Source: Apophysomyces variabilis
Taxonomy: Eukaryota > Mucoromycota > Mucoromycetes > Mucorales > Mucoraceae
DNA: 64,000 bases
NCBI GenBank assembly: GCA_002749535.1
Contig: MZZL01000390.1
Span: 153,439 to 217,438, forward strand
Direction: 5' to 3'
The notes beneath the pieces are model-generated. The model did no database searches. It was not told the origin of the DNA and saw nothing but the letters and a program-made list of their open reading frames with translations. The position numbers were made by a program, and so were the translations under genes. Position 1 is the first letter of the stretch. Each line of letters begins with the position of its first letter. Positions 24,188 to 34,857 of this stretch are shown here, one piece after another.

Positions 24188-25302
24188 TTAACCCAAGATG
24201 TTCTTTATGGCTTCTTTTTGTGTTTGTGTCAGCTGTGACGGGAACTTGATTTCGTACTTTAAAATCAAATCGCCTTTCTTGCCAGTTTTGGAGTTGGGCA
24301 TGCCCTCACCGTTGACACGCGATATCTGACCGGGTTGAATGATGGAATGGCTGTTACTGACATTCAAGGATCGATCATCCAGAGTCTTGATAGGTTTAGA
24401 AAAACCAGTGAGCGCCTCTGCCAAAGTAAGCTGAATGGTCATTTTCAAGTCGTCGCCATCCCGTTCAAACACTGGATGTGGCTTTTCTTCGACAACGAAC
24501 TCTATGTCTTGAGCTTCGCCTGTTTCCAATTCATCACCTTCACCCGGGAATCGAATCTTCGTACCAGCTTTCCATCCTGCCTTGACATTGATGGTCAAGA
24601 TCTTATCAGTGGTGATTAATTTCCCCGTCGCGCCATCTCGAAGTTTTCGCGTCACTTTTAGGCGTTTGGTCGTGCCTTTGTAGAGATCCTCCAGTGATAT
24701 CGGAAGAGCTCGCTTGATCGCCGGCGGTTTCTGCGGTTGGCGTTGAGTTCTAAACCCCGACCTAGGCATACCACTACTGCTGAAGAAACCACCCGGTATA
24801 CCACCCATGCCACCGAGGTCATCTTCATCCATGGATCCTCCTCCAAATGAAGAGAAGAAATGCTTGAAAATATCATCCGCATCGGATGGTCTAAATGGTT
24901 TGAATCCCGCACCACCAGGTCCAGAGGTAAACGTAAACGTAGTACCACCTGGTGCACCGCCAAAGTTGAATCCACCCGGGAATCCGCCGGCTCCTCCACT
25001 TGATGGCGGCGGACCACCTTTAAGTCCTTCTTCACCATATTGATCATACACGGCCCGTTTGTTTTTATCGCTTAATACTTCGAACGCTTCACCGATCTCT
25101 TGAAACTTTATCTTGGCTTGTTCAGCATTATCCTTATTGCGATCCGGGTGCCATTTCAAAGCTACAGGTCAAATCGGTTAAGACTGTTCATGTATGATTT
25201 TCACCCAGATAAGTTCTTACCTTGCTTTCGGTATGCTTTCTTGATGGCTTCGTCGTCGGCGTCTTTCGGAACTCCGAGAATAGCATAATAATCTTTACCC
25301 AT
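24188..25302 (-). CDS. SIS1: Type II DnaJ (Hsp40) co-chaperone, Sis1/DNAJB family
   Basis: Exons 25221-25302 and 24188-25161, intron 25162-25220; 1056 nt, 351 residues. It stimulates Hsp70 ATPase and delivers substrates. The N-terminal J domain starts [20 protein letters not shown] and carries the HPD catalytic loop (WHPDRNKD) right after the intron. A Gly/Phe-rich linker follows ([15 protein letters not shown]). Two beta-sandwich substrate-binding domains begin at [19 protein letters not shown] and continue through [16 protein letters not shown] to a C-terminal dimerisation segment. There is no cysteine-rich zinc-finger domain, which places it in type II rather than type I (Ydj1). No ER signal peptide, so cytosolic/nuclear. 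The 5' leader above 25302 is purine/pyrimidine repetitive. Confidence 0.95.
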
Positions 25303-26756
25303 TTGCACGACTGAAAGAAAGACAGGGAATGGAAAAAAGACAGAGATATATATGTAGAGAGAGAGAGATATTAAAAAAAGAGAGAAAAGGAAAAAAAGAA
25401 GTGTGAGAAGATAAAGAAATAGAGAAATGTATATATTTTTCACAGTTCAATCTAAGATTCACGCCATTTTTAAGCGTTTGCCCCGCAACAGAAACTTCCA
25501 GCAGTTTCGGGACTTTGAACAGGGGACAGGCTTTCTCTCATCGGTGTTTCAATACACATCGGACTGTTGGTTCAACATCTCCTTTGAGCGGCATGATCAG
25601 CTTTGCCTCTTCGACCTTTTGCCTTTCACATCGAAACAACAAGGTCAATACGACCGTAAACGGACAAACAGTAAATTAATATGTTTATTACTGATTGCAT
25701 ACTTTCATAAAACTAGACATTTCAAACCGTTGTCACTGAAGTTCGGTAGCCTAATTTACCTTGCTGCATGTTTGACCCGGAAATCTCGATTTTTCTTTAA
25801 TTGGAAAGAGACTATCAGAATATTCTTATTGGCTGTTATTGCAGATAATGTTGTCATGCAGCTTGACAGGAACTTCTAACCACCTTTAAATATATGAAAA
25901 ATGTCCAGCTTAATTCGTATTTCTTTCCCAGTCGACGTATTCACTGTGTGCCAGCCAACGGTTTATTAAGTTTAATATCAGCGAGCTGTAACTTTATGAG
26001 AACAAAGAAATAGGAATAATAAAAAGAAAATCATCGAATAATCGTCAACATGATCAACTTTCTTTAATGGATACAAAGTGATATGGCCGTTATGTACATA
26101 GAAAAAGATGTTCTTCGCTATTCAGGACCTGCCGTTCGCATTGTACGCCACCGCAAAATATTCTACAGCACTTGCAATAGGACAGAATGCCAACGAGTCC
26201 ATACACGCATTTTACACATATTACGGCTTGCAAGGGAACCACGATGACAGACCAGTCCAATTAGTCAAAAACGCTAGAAGTCCAAAAGAGTGGATGTTTT
26301 GGAATAGAATGTCTTCCAATGCTTTCATTCCAGGGTATGTATCGTTATACTATTGCTTTCATTCGGGATCTTCAGTTCGTAAATATTTACTTCTTACTTT
26401 GGAACCGTTCGAAATTATAAAAAATACTTAAAACTAGACCAGAACGACCTAAAGGCCGGCCTAACTTGAGTTAGCTCACGGGTATTAGGTCACAACCAAG
26501 GCCCAAATAAGAGGGTCCAACGGTGTCTAGGTGAGACAAAAGGTTCAACCCACATTGACCCGGCCCATTTCAAGCCCTATTTAAAACTATCAACAGAGAA
26601 GGCCAACGAAACTAGCTATAGTTTTCCACATGTATTATTTAAAAGATTAATGCAACATCGTGTAGAGGAACCTATCTCTAGTATGTAAGTTTATTTTCTG
26701 CAGTGGCCTGAATCGCCTCCAGATTATGAATATAGGAATTAATGTGGACACTCCAA
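25303..26756. other. Intergenic, no firm gene
   Basis: The plus-strand frames at 25427-25879 and 26108-26431 have no recognisable domain and no supporting splice structure. They are probably fortuitous. A short inverted-repeat element may lie at 26454-26565. Confidence 0.4.
26454..26565. repeat. Possible short inverted-repeat (MITE-like) element
   Basis: GGCCGGCCTAACTTGAGTT at 26454-26472 matches the reverse complement of 26547-26565 at 13 of 19 positions, enclosing about 75 bp of comparatively GC-rich sequence. No clear target-site duplication. The match is weak enough to be chance. Confidence 0.25.
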
Positions 26757-26802
26757 CGGGGACACTCAATCCCCTAAATTCTGAGCGCTTTCTATAAACA
26801 GG
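26757..26802 (+). repeat. Left terminal inverted repeat of the MULE
   Basis: Pairs with 30698-30743 in inverted orientation; the shared core includes AATTCTG followed by GCGCTTTC. A partial duplicate of its first ten bases sits just outside at 26745-26754, so the exact outer border is uncertain. Confidence 0.65.
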
Positions 26803-27023
26803 TGGAGTGTGCCGTAGTGGAATTCTAGTAGTGGAGTTTCTTACGAGTACGTGTTCCTCCGCTGTCTGTATACATATTGCAACCAATTTGGGAGGGTAGA
26901 AAATATCATAAAGTAATGGCAAACCAATAAAACCATATATTAGAAGTGACTCAAATATTAAAAACATCTGTTTATATTCTTTAATCTCCAAACTTTTATG
27001 TTATTTTTTTTAACAAACCAACA

Positions 27024-28500
27024 ATGCTTGACCTATTTAAGTACAACTTACGACTCAAAGAAAGAAGCCTTGAAAATCAAATCACTCAAGCCAAAGCTGA
27101 AGAGCTTAGATATGCTATAGGTGCTAAACGTAGTAATGACAGAAACGTGTATATCCAATGTGTTCATGCTGGCAATTACAGAAACACGCATGAATTGTCT
27201 AGCGAGGATTGTCAGCGCGCGAGCACAACAAAGAAAACAGACTGTCGGTGGTTTCTATGCGCCTCTGTGAAAGCAGAAGCAAATAAGTGGACAATCGGTT
27301 CACGTTTCTGCTTTAAGCAAGTACAATCATCAACCTGATGCTGATCTTATGCTCTATCGTCAGCAAATGTAAGCCAGCAATGAAGAGAATTGAGCGCATG
27401 ATATCCATGACGAGCAATAGAACAAGCCGGCAAAATACATGTAAAATTGAGGGATGATGCTGGACAACTTATTATGACAAGAAAAGGTTTGTAAAGTCTT
27501 ATGCAATTGCCGCACGATCGGCAAAAAAGCGATTTCGACGATCTCCTGGAATTTTTGCAAGCCAGAAAGTATGAGGTTGTCACAAATATAAATGATAACA
27601 AGCAGCTGGACATACTTTTCTTCAGCCATGAGGCAGCAATCCAGAAAGCCCGTGCATTTCCTGAAGTTGTTGTGATTGACGCAACATACAGTACGCAGAT
27701 TATTAAACTGCCAATGACCAATATTGTTGATGTTAGCAATGTAGCAAATACTCAGTGGCGTGATTTTTTGATCGTATCTGCATCCCTTGTTAACGAAAAG
27801 CGCGAAACGTATGAATAGCTTCAGTCGACCATGCGATCCCTTATCTGGTCCCAAGATCAGGTTGGATTATTTAATACTGACAACGACAAAGCTTTAGTTG
27901 GAACTGGCCAAAATGTATTCCCGCAGTCTGTACATATTCTTTGTGGGTGGCATATTTTGCAACACTTAAAAATCAAAGGCGGGAGGCTGCTTTGAGCAAA
28001 ATAGCGAGGATAACATCAAGGTGGAAAAAATAGTCCAAACACTTGTATATAACCGCAACAACGCAGCATTTGATGAGGCTGAGGCTAAATGCCGTGAATT
28101 AGCGGCAAAACCAGCAAATGCCTATGCGAGCAAATAAAAAAAAGCGAAGACTACTGTGAATGAAGCGCAGCAGAGAAAAGACCAAAACAAGACGAAGAAA
28201 GCAGAAGAAAATGCAACTACTAATAGGATGAAGACAGGAATTCTTGACTATATTGACAAGTAAGTATTACATAAAATACAGTTGCAAACGTATTATTATT
28301 AACTCTATTTATAACTACTTTAAAAGCACCTTAAAGTCCAAAGAAAAATGAGCAGGACCCTATGCAGGCAGTCACCATACTCTTGGTATACAGTACCACC
28401 TAACGAGTTGAGGGTACTCATTGGCATACTAAGGACAAATGCAAAACAACTGGAAGCTTGATGCGAACTGTCAACTCCATTGATGAGGTAATTAGAAGAA
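27024..28500 (+). pseudogene. FAR1/MULE transposase remnant
   Basis: 27024-27338 encodes the DNA-binding N-terminus: KRSNDRNVYIQCVHAGNYRN, then a Cys and a CRWFLCASV block typical of FAR1-type WRKY/GCM zinc fingers. A frameshifted HNHxP-like linker at 27330-27480 follows. The transposase core at 27501-27960 reads LPHDRQKSDFDDLLEFL, VVVIDATYSTQ, QWRDFLIVSASLVNE and HILCGWH. Stops at 27337, 27817 and 28137 and frame changes break the protein, so this copy is not functional. Confidence 0.8.
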
Positions 28501-29793
28501 CAGTAAGTCCGTTTCTCTCAGAAATATTAGATAGAAACGTACTGGTTACTAATACTAATCAATACGTAATACTTCTTTATTGAGCTATGTAAACGACCAA
28601 TTTTTGATGATAATGAGCATACTGCCATTACAGAACTTTTTGGCACAGTATCCTTTTTCACCATTAGCATGGTTCGAAAGCAATTAAAAAAGAGCTTGGA
28701 AAAAATGCAGGAAACGCCGTAGCAGAAAAGAAGAGTAGCTGTAACTGCAAGTCAAAGGTTAATCATAAGCTCCACTGCCAGCACATTTACGTTTGTCAGA
28801 AATGGTACAACTGATATCCACTTGATTTCCCAGCATTGGTACCTTAGCTATGCGGGAGGTAACTTTTGAAGTTGGTAACGAGCTTTATTATCGTTGTTTT
28901 GCGCATCACGATATAACGTAGATTATTTCTCTGCCAAATATATCACCCATTGCTGGGGAAATCCAAACAAACACGTTAACTCTGTTGCAACGTATACATG
29001 ACGCAGTTGGGAACGCGAACAAACAATTTCAACAAGAGAGAAATAATAGAAACAATCAGTAATGCGCTCGACTCCTTAAAAGGAATACCCTTAGAAGAGG
29101 TGAAACTTCCTCATATGACAAAAAAGAAAGGACGCTCAAAAACAACCAGTGGGAGACGGATCGAGTCTAGCTTGGAAACTGAGGAGAAACAAATCCGCAA
29201 AATTTCTCAAAAGGATAATGCCAGCTTGGACAGCATGTGTGTTATATGTAGATAGAATAGGGATGGATAGATTCCTTGGAGACTGTTGGATATCTTTGTT
29301 TCGTTCAACTTGTCTGCCTATTTATAATTATTTGATCTTATGCGGGATTTGTAATTAGTGAACGTTCTTCTCGGCGATAGGTGTATGATTTAGCTAAGTG
29401 TAATAACTGCGGTAGAGCAGTGTCACCTTGTCTTCATCCTCGGTGATAGATCTCTGATTTAGAGAAGAGGTGCAGTCGGTGTTCCAAACTAGAGAAGTTC
29501 ACTGTAAATGGAAACACGTTAATTCCGATCATCCTGTTCATGGAACACAAGTACTAGGAAGTCACACTACGACAGCGACGTGTACCACTGCATGTAAGAG
29601 AATTACTCCATTGACAGCAATGTCTATATTCTGCCTGGCAAGCGAGATCATGGAGACAAGTTCCTAGAGAGCATCGAAAACAAAAACTATAGAATGTAAA
29701 ATAGGTGCCACCGAGGCTAATTTAATTTTAGGGCCAAACGTGCTCTCAATGAGACCACCGACTTCCATATCAACACTGATATACCACGAAGCA

Positions 29794-30428
29794 GCTTTAT
29801 AAATGTAATTGACGTCAAAGCTGACGGATGGTGTGGCTTCCGTGTGCTTGCACACCTTTTTAAAAACGACGAGAATAAGTTCCTGCAGGTTAAACGAGAT
29901 AGGTTTAGCTGCTTAGCCGAAAATCCAGATATTTATCGCCATTGTTTTCCTTCAATAGGTCCGGTTGATAAGCTACAGGAGGTTATTAGCCATGGAACTG
30001 ATGTTTCTCTGTCAGTAAGTAGTGAACATTTGTCCTGCACGAATACGGAGTATTGGTTTACTGCTCCTGGATGTTTTCAATTAGCAGCAGACACATACCG
30101 TGTTCCTATCGCTGTTTACTCTGACGACATGACGACTGATGCAAATGGGGATTTGATATACCCACCGTTACTCTATCTCCCTGTGCGTGGGCCACTACCA
30201 CGCCAGAAACTACTCCGAGTTGTCTTGCACCATATCGGCGGGAATCACTGGATAACGTTGAACATGAAACGCGGTATCACATTGAAGTGGACGCATATAG
30301 AAAGATATATCAAACAAGCGTGCTCTAAGTTAGGCTATAGGTATAATGACCAGAAAACTTTATGGAGATATGTTGATATTGAAAAGGATGTCGAACAAAG
30401 CACTGATTCTGTTATTGATATTAGCTAG
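29794..30428 (+). pseudogene. OTU-like cysteine protease domain inside the MULE
   Basis: An open frame of about 210 codons ends at 30428. It contains DGWCGFRVLAHLF, matching the OTU catalytic Cys box (usual form DGxCxFRxxA), and GGNHWITL, matching the C-terminal catalytic His box. The spacing of about 145 residues is plausible for OTU enzymes. OTU proteases cleave ubiquitin, and OTU-like modules occur in some MULE-type elements. The frame opens upstream without a clear ATG, so it was probably the 3' part of the transposase gene or a spliced exon. It is the best preserved part of the element. Confidence 0.65.
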
Positions 30429-30697
30429 CTATATACAACTTTATTTGCTATATTACAGAATTCTTTTGTCAGCCCCAATACTTGATTACATGTCTAACAG
30501 TTTCTTATGAGCAGTTCCTCTTTTTCCTTAGCCATTGCCCGAACGGTTTCTCGTTCATTCATTTTAATAGCTTATCATAGCTAATATTTGCTATGTAGGC
30601 AGATTTTGTTTACGAGATCCTGTACTTGGGGACACTCCAATCTACAGCACTCCGCTATTTCGGTACTACACTCAACTTTTTATAGTAATTATCGTCA

Positions 30698-30743
30698 CCT
30701 TTATTTTTGGAAAGCGCGCAGAATTGGGGAATTGGAGTATCCG
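30698..30743 (-). repeat. Right terminal inverted repeat of the MULE
   Basis: Reverse complement reads GCGGATACTCCAATTCCCC and onward, aligning to the left end at 26757-26802 with a few substitutions and three small gaps. Confidence 0.65.
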
Positions 30744-30909
30744 CAATAATTCGCTAAGAACATAGTTGCCAATGAACAACGTTTAGGTCGGAATGGGACT
30801 TGCGTCATCATGTGGAACATCCAGCTTCGGTTGAGCTTGGAGCTTTATTTAACCGGACTGTTTCTCAGAAAACTAATCCGCTGTTTCTCTTTCTTAAAGT
30901 TTTTATCTG

Positions 30910-32035
30910 ATGCCCGATTATATCCTGGAACCTATGTTTAAACAATTTCTTGCGGGATTGGACCCAAACCTGGATCCCACCGCTTTGCCCTTAGAAGAAC
31001 TCAGAAGCTTGTTCGATGATGTACCTCCAGGCACAGTCCTTCGCGATGCATCGGTCAAAGAAAGAACTATTGATACAGATTACGGTGAGATCATCCTCAC
31101 GGTTACGCGGCCGTTAGGAACAGAGAATGAAACTTTACCAGTCATTGCCTATTTGTAAGACTTGATCCTCGAGCAAAAAGGCAATATGGCTAAATTTATT
31201 ATCCGTAGTCATGGTGGCGGATGGGTACAGGGATCCAAACACAGTCATGCTTTGATTCAGCGTGAGGTATAGATAAAGCTGATACCCATTTCTTTGTGTA
31301 TACAGTAGTAAATGAGTCCTGTAGCTTGCTATTGAGGCACGCGTCGCTGTTGTGTTTGTCAACTATGATAGAAGTCCGGAAGTTAAATTTCCTGTAGCCA
31401 TTGAACAATGCTATGCCACTGTGGCCTGGCTGGCAAACAGGGAAAACGCGGCATCGCTTTCGGTTGATGCGAACAAGATTGCCGTTGCTGGGGATTCTGC
31501 TGGTGGTAACCTTGTTGCTGCCGTTACCTGTAAGTCCTCTCTCTTTTTGTCTTGTTTCTGTTGGATGTCTGAGAATTCTCCTCGTTAATATGACTCAGTA
31601 TTGGCCAAAAAGCGAGAGCTATCTGCCATCAAGTTCCAAATTTTGTATTACCCTGTAACCAACGATGACTTTGAAACGCCATCTTATTGTGATTTGGCGA
31701 AAGGCTACTTTCTCACGAAGGACTTGATGAAATATTTTTGGAATCTGTATATACCGGTTGAGGAACGTAGTTCTATTTTAGCTTGTCCTCTCAAGGCGCC
31801 GTTAGAAGATCTCAAAGGCCTTCCTCCAGCTTACGTGGTAACAGTTGAGGCCGATGTATTACGTGATGAAGGAGAAGCTTATGCTGCGCGGTTGATCGAA
31901 GCAGGTGTGGATGTAGTCGCGGTACGAATCTTTGGTGCATTGCACGGTTTTTTTAACATGCCAAAGTTGACAAGCATTGGAGAGGCAATTGTGCAACAAT
32001 CGGTTCATCTGCTCCACAAAGCCTGGAAAAAATAA
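30910..32035 (+). CDS. Alpha/beta hydrolase, HSL-type (GDXG) esterase/lipase
   Basis: Four exons (30910-31154, 31209-31266, 31325-31529, 31599-32035) give 945 nt and 314 residues. It probably hydrolyses carboxylic esters of small or aromatic substrates. The oxyanion-hole motif FHGGGWVQGS is formed across the first intron. The nucleophile elbow is VAGDSAGGN, the catalytic Asp is in VEADVLRDEGEAY and His in ALHGFFN near the end. No signal peptide is apparent, so likely cytosolic. It lies about 300 bp from a convergent FAD monooxygenase gene, which might suggest a shared catabolic role, but that is only inference from position. Substrate unknown. Confidence 0.92.
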
Positions 32036-32333
32036 ATTAAAAGAATGCTTCTGCTGTGTAACCATAATCTCACCCAAAGCGATCTTAAGTGTCCGCTAAC
32101 AGTTGTATGACAGCTTTTTGATTTTTGCACTTCGGCTGCAAGAACAGACATTCTCAGAAGCCAGTGTCTACTTGATATCTTGACTAAAACCGTATTACGG
32201 TTTGTCTGATAATCTTAGAAAGTATGTTTAATAAAGTATAGGCAGCTTGTGCAGTAAGCAGCAGCAAGAGGATATTGGTTCATAAAAGTCGTTTGGAACC
32301 ATAATAGGGGAATATATGGGATTTGTATGCTTT
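32036..32333. other. Short convergent 3' spacer
   Basis: Separates the 3' ends of the esterase and FAD monooxygenase genes; nothing else seen. Confidence 0.5.
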
Positions 32334-33620
32334 TTATTGGTTTTTACAAGCTGGATGCACATAGAGAGCCTTCATAGCTTCAAGCATACCATTTGGGGAC
32401 GTATGCATCAGTTTGACCGCATTGTCCGATTCTATAACCGCACTACGACCTCTAGGAACCATCTCCTCTTGATACGTTCTGACTGCTTGGGCTAGGGAGT
32501 TCTTACCCTTATGGACATCAGATAAAGCATTTGCAAGGAGTATAGCGTCAAGGATAGCATGGTTTCCACCTGTAGCCAGAGTCAATAGACCTCCTCGTCT
32601 AGCAAACCTTTTACCTTCTCCACGAAAATTGGTCATAGGATGGGCAGCATCGCCAATCAAGGTAACCCGACCACCCAGGATATCTGAATTCATGATAGCA
32701 TGTGGTTCACGTTCACGGATTTTTAGCCGGCTCACAAATGTTCCAGGAGGTGTATCGCATACGAGAGATCTAATTAATCCCTCAAACGCTTCAGATGCCC
32801 ATGCTTTGGCCTGGTCGAGTCTTTCACTATCCGATTCTGGCTTCGGGATCAAGTCGCGTTCGTCATAACGAGAGATACACCACATCATCTGATAATCATC
32901 TTGACGACTTGGATCGACGTCATTAAGGGAGACAAACATCCCTACCATCTCACCGCTATTCATCCGACCGTACGCATAAAATTGAGTTGGTGATAATTTG
33001 GCAAATTGCTTTCTGGTGTCTTCGTCGACCCATCGCATCCCAATTAGGGTATATAACGGGTTTAGTTTGGTAATAGATGTAAATTTGTCGGATCCCATTA
33101 GTTGTTGACAGACCGCCGAATTTACACCGTCGGCGCCAACGAGGATACTGCCGTCCACAATAGTTCCATCAGTAAACTTCACCTGGACACCATTATCGAT
33201 CACTTTGAAACTACTGAATCGTTTGGCCCATTCTATATTGATACCCTCTAGTAACCATTTCCGAAATCGTACTCTATTAATGCGATATGCTTCCAAGTCC
33301 ATAGCCTTCATCGCGTCATGATCTACTCGAATTATAGTGCGTTGTGTCTTTCCATCGATCAGAGCGAACCCGTAATCTCTCGGACGGTACGTGTTCACCG
33401 ATGACTTTCCTGGCATTGATTCGTAGTAATCAGCCCCAATGGCTTGCTTCAGTGCTTGCAAGCAAAAATGAAGGCTCATCGATCTGCCCTGAGAACGGTA
33501 ATCTGACCCTGGGTCGCGTTCAAATACCTTGAAAGGTACTCCTTTGTGCTGTAATACCTGTGCAAGTGAAAGCCCTGCTACACCAGCTCCAATAATAATT
33601 ACCGGTTTGTCAAAAACCAT
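32334..33620 (-). CDS. FAD-dependent monooxygenase, paralogue 1
   Basis: Flavoprotein hydroxylase of the PHBH/salicylate hydroxylase type; uses NAD(P)H and oxygen to hydroxylate a small, probably aromatic or polyketide substrate (unknown). Exons 32615-33620 and 32334-32569; 1242 nt, 413 residues. The FAD ADP-binding motif is GAGVAGLSLAQVL at the N-terminus, the DG motif region is LVGADGVNS, and the ribityl-binding motif is LIGDAAHPM. The 45-nt intron (32570-32614; GTAAAAGG to CTACAG) is a multiple of three with no stop, so a retained intron would add 15 residues in the loop after RGEG. Splicing restores GEGGNHAILDA, which the paralogue also has. The second paralogue at 40174-41472 has the same intron position and phase. 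Confidence 0.93.
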   Translation of the reverse strand: MVFDKPVIIIGAGVAGLSLAQVLQHKGVPFKVFERDPGSDYRSQGRSMSLHFCLQALKQAIGADYYESMPGKSSVNTYRPRDYGFALIDGKTQRTIIRVDHDAMKAMDLEAYRINRVRFRKWLLEGINIEWAKRFSSFKVIDNGVQVKFTDGTIVDGSILVGADGVNSAVCQQLMGSDKFTSITKLNPLYTLIGMRWVDEDTRKQFAKLSPTQFYAYGRMNSGEMVGMFVSLNDVDPSRQDDYQMMWCISRYDERDLIPKPESDSERLDQAKAWASEAFEGLIRSLVCDTPPGTFVSRLKIREREPHAIMNSDILGGRVTLIGDAAHPMTNFRGEGKRFARRGGLLTLATGGNHAILDAILLANALSDVHKGKNSLAQAVRTYQEEMVPRGRSAVIESDNAVKLMHTSPNGMLEAMKALYVHPACKNQ

Positions 33621-34857
33621 GTTAAGGAAATCAAGGAGACGGCGTACGACAGACGCTTTGGAATGATTTATATGGAGACTGATCCGGAAAGGTGATCGGG
33701 AAGACGGACAGCAGACGAAAGCTTACCGAACGTACAGCCGAGAAAGAAACGGTCTTGCCGCTTGTATGCAATCGCACTATCCTATCGTGAAGTAGGGACA
33801 TAAACGGATCCCATATCCAAATCGCTTTGATGTCATTGAACTTGCGAGTGTAGTTCGCTATCTGTATTGTGTTAGACATATCCAAGAGTTCACTGATAAA
33901 AGCACAAATTGGTGCTTCATGTTTTGCCTACCTGCAAGTGTTCATACCATGCTATAACGACATTCCAAATCAAAGACAAAAACCATTCAGATCGTACATT
34001 CTGTTAACTCCTTTTAAATCTTTCACGCAGCGAGGAAAACAAACTCCAAAGACTTGGCCAAAAAAATTTTCTATATGTCCTGTGGCAACATCATCCTCTA
34101 TTTGTTGGCGATGTCGGCAAAATAACCCATATCAAAGGAAGAATTGACGGTATGCCCCACCAGTTGTCGATAAGTCCCTATGATTTCATGCGAAGCAGCT
34201 TGCAGTCGCACAGCTTTAATGCAGTTGTAGTCAAGTAGACGAGTAACTTTGAGTTCCGATAGTCTATTTTAAAGTTCCTTGGAACGTCTTTATTACTACA
34301 TGTTAACGGTAAAAAAAGAAGTACACATGTACTAAAGTTGGTATATTTAGTGTCATAGAATGATGGTCTAACATAAAAAAACAATGATCTTAGTTAAACA
34401 CGCATCTAGTTCTAGGTTTCAATATAACAGATTGCGGATACCAATCTCTGCCGGCCCTGAACCTACCTCGCTATATGACTTATAGCTTTGTCGCCGTGCG
34501 ATCGGCAACTATGGGATAAATATCAGGGGTATATTTTGTCGAAATAATAAAAAAAACAGCGCGTCATCTGTAAGGCTTGCGAGGTCGAATGCTGGCCCTG
34601 CTTAATCAGTGATTTTCAGGTTATAGTATAGTTAGGAAGTGTCAGTTAGACAGAGGCATATCCTGTCCCGTTCGGATATGCTGATACCGATGGTTCAACG
34701 CTTCCCTTATCCCTACAGCAAACTATTCCTTGATTGGCGTACCATGGTAAGGCAACCGCCTATTGACCAATGGGTTTCATAAATTCGAGCCATATCTTTT
34801 TCATCGTGACGTGCAGTTCGCCGTAAAGAAGCCAGCAGCTGCTTTTTGGCATACATT
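33621..34857. other. Divergent spacer, no gene recognised
   Basis: Lies between the divergent FAD monooxygenase 1 and SKI3 genes and must carry both promoters. No convincing coding frame. Confidence 0.5.

Larger units (their letters stand above)
26757..30743 (+). mobile_element. Decayed Mutator-like element (MULE) with OTU-like protease gene
   Basis: Ends: about 46 bp at 26757-26802 (GGGGACACTC...GCGCTTTC) matches, at roughly 80% by eye with small gaps, the reverse complement of 30698-30743. These look like terminal inverted repeats of a 4.0-kb element. Inside, from 27024, is a FAR1-like DNA-binding region with Cys/His, then a MULE transposase core around 27500-27970 (VVVIDATYSTQIIKLPMTNI with the first Asp, and a later TDNDKAL block). 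Around 28998-29255 is a basic, proline-poor tail (LPHMTKKKGRSKTT) and at 29794-30428 an OTU-like domain. Multiple stops and frame breaks show the transposase is inactive. The 9-bp target duplication expected for MULEs was not clearly seen. Confidence 0.8.

Noticed and set aside
25427..25879. Plus-strand open frame of 150 codons
   Set aside because: No domain, no splice signals, unusual composition; lies in the upstream region of the DnaJ gene.
27347..27854. Minus-strand open frames of 130 and 164 codons
   Set aside because: Antisense to the MULE transposase core, which has clear family motifs on the plus strand.
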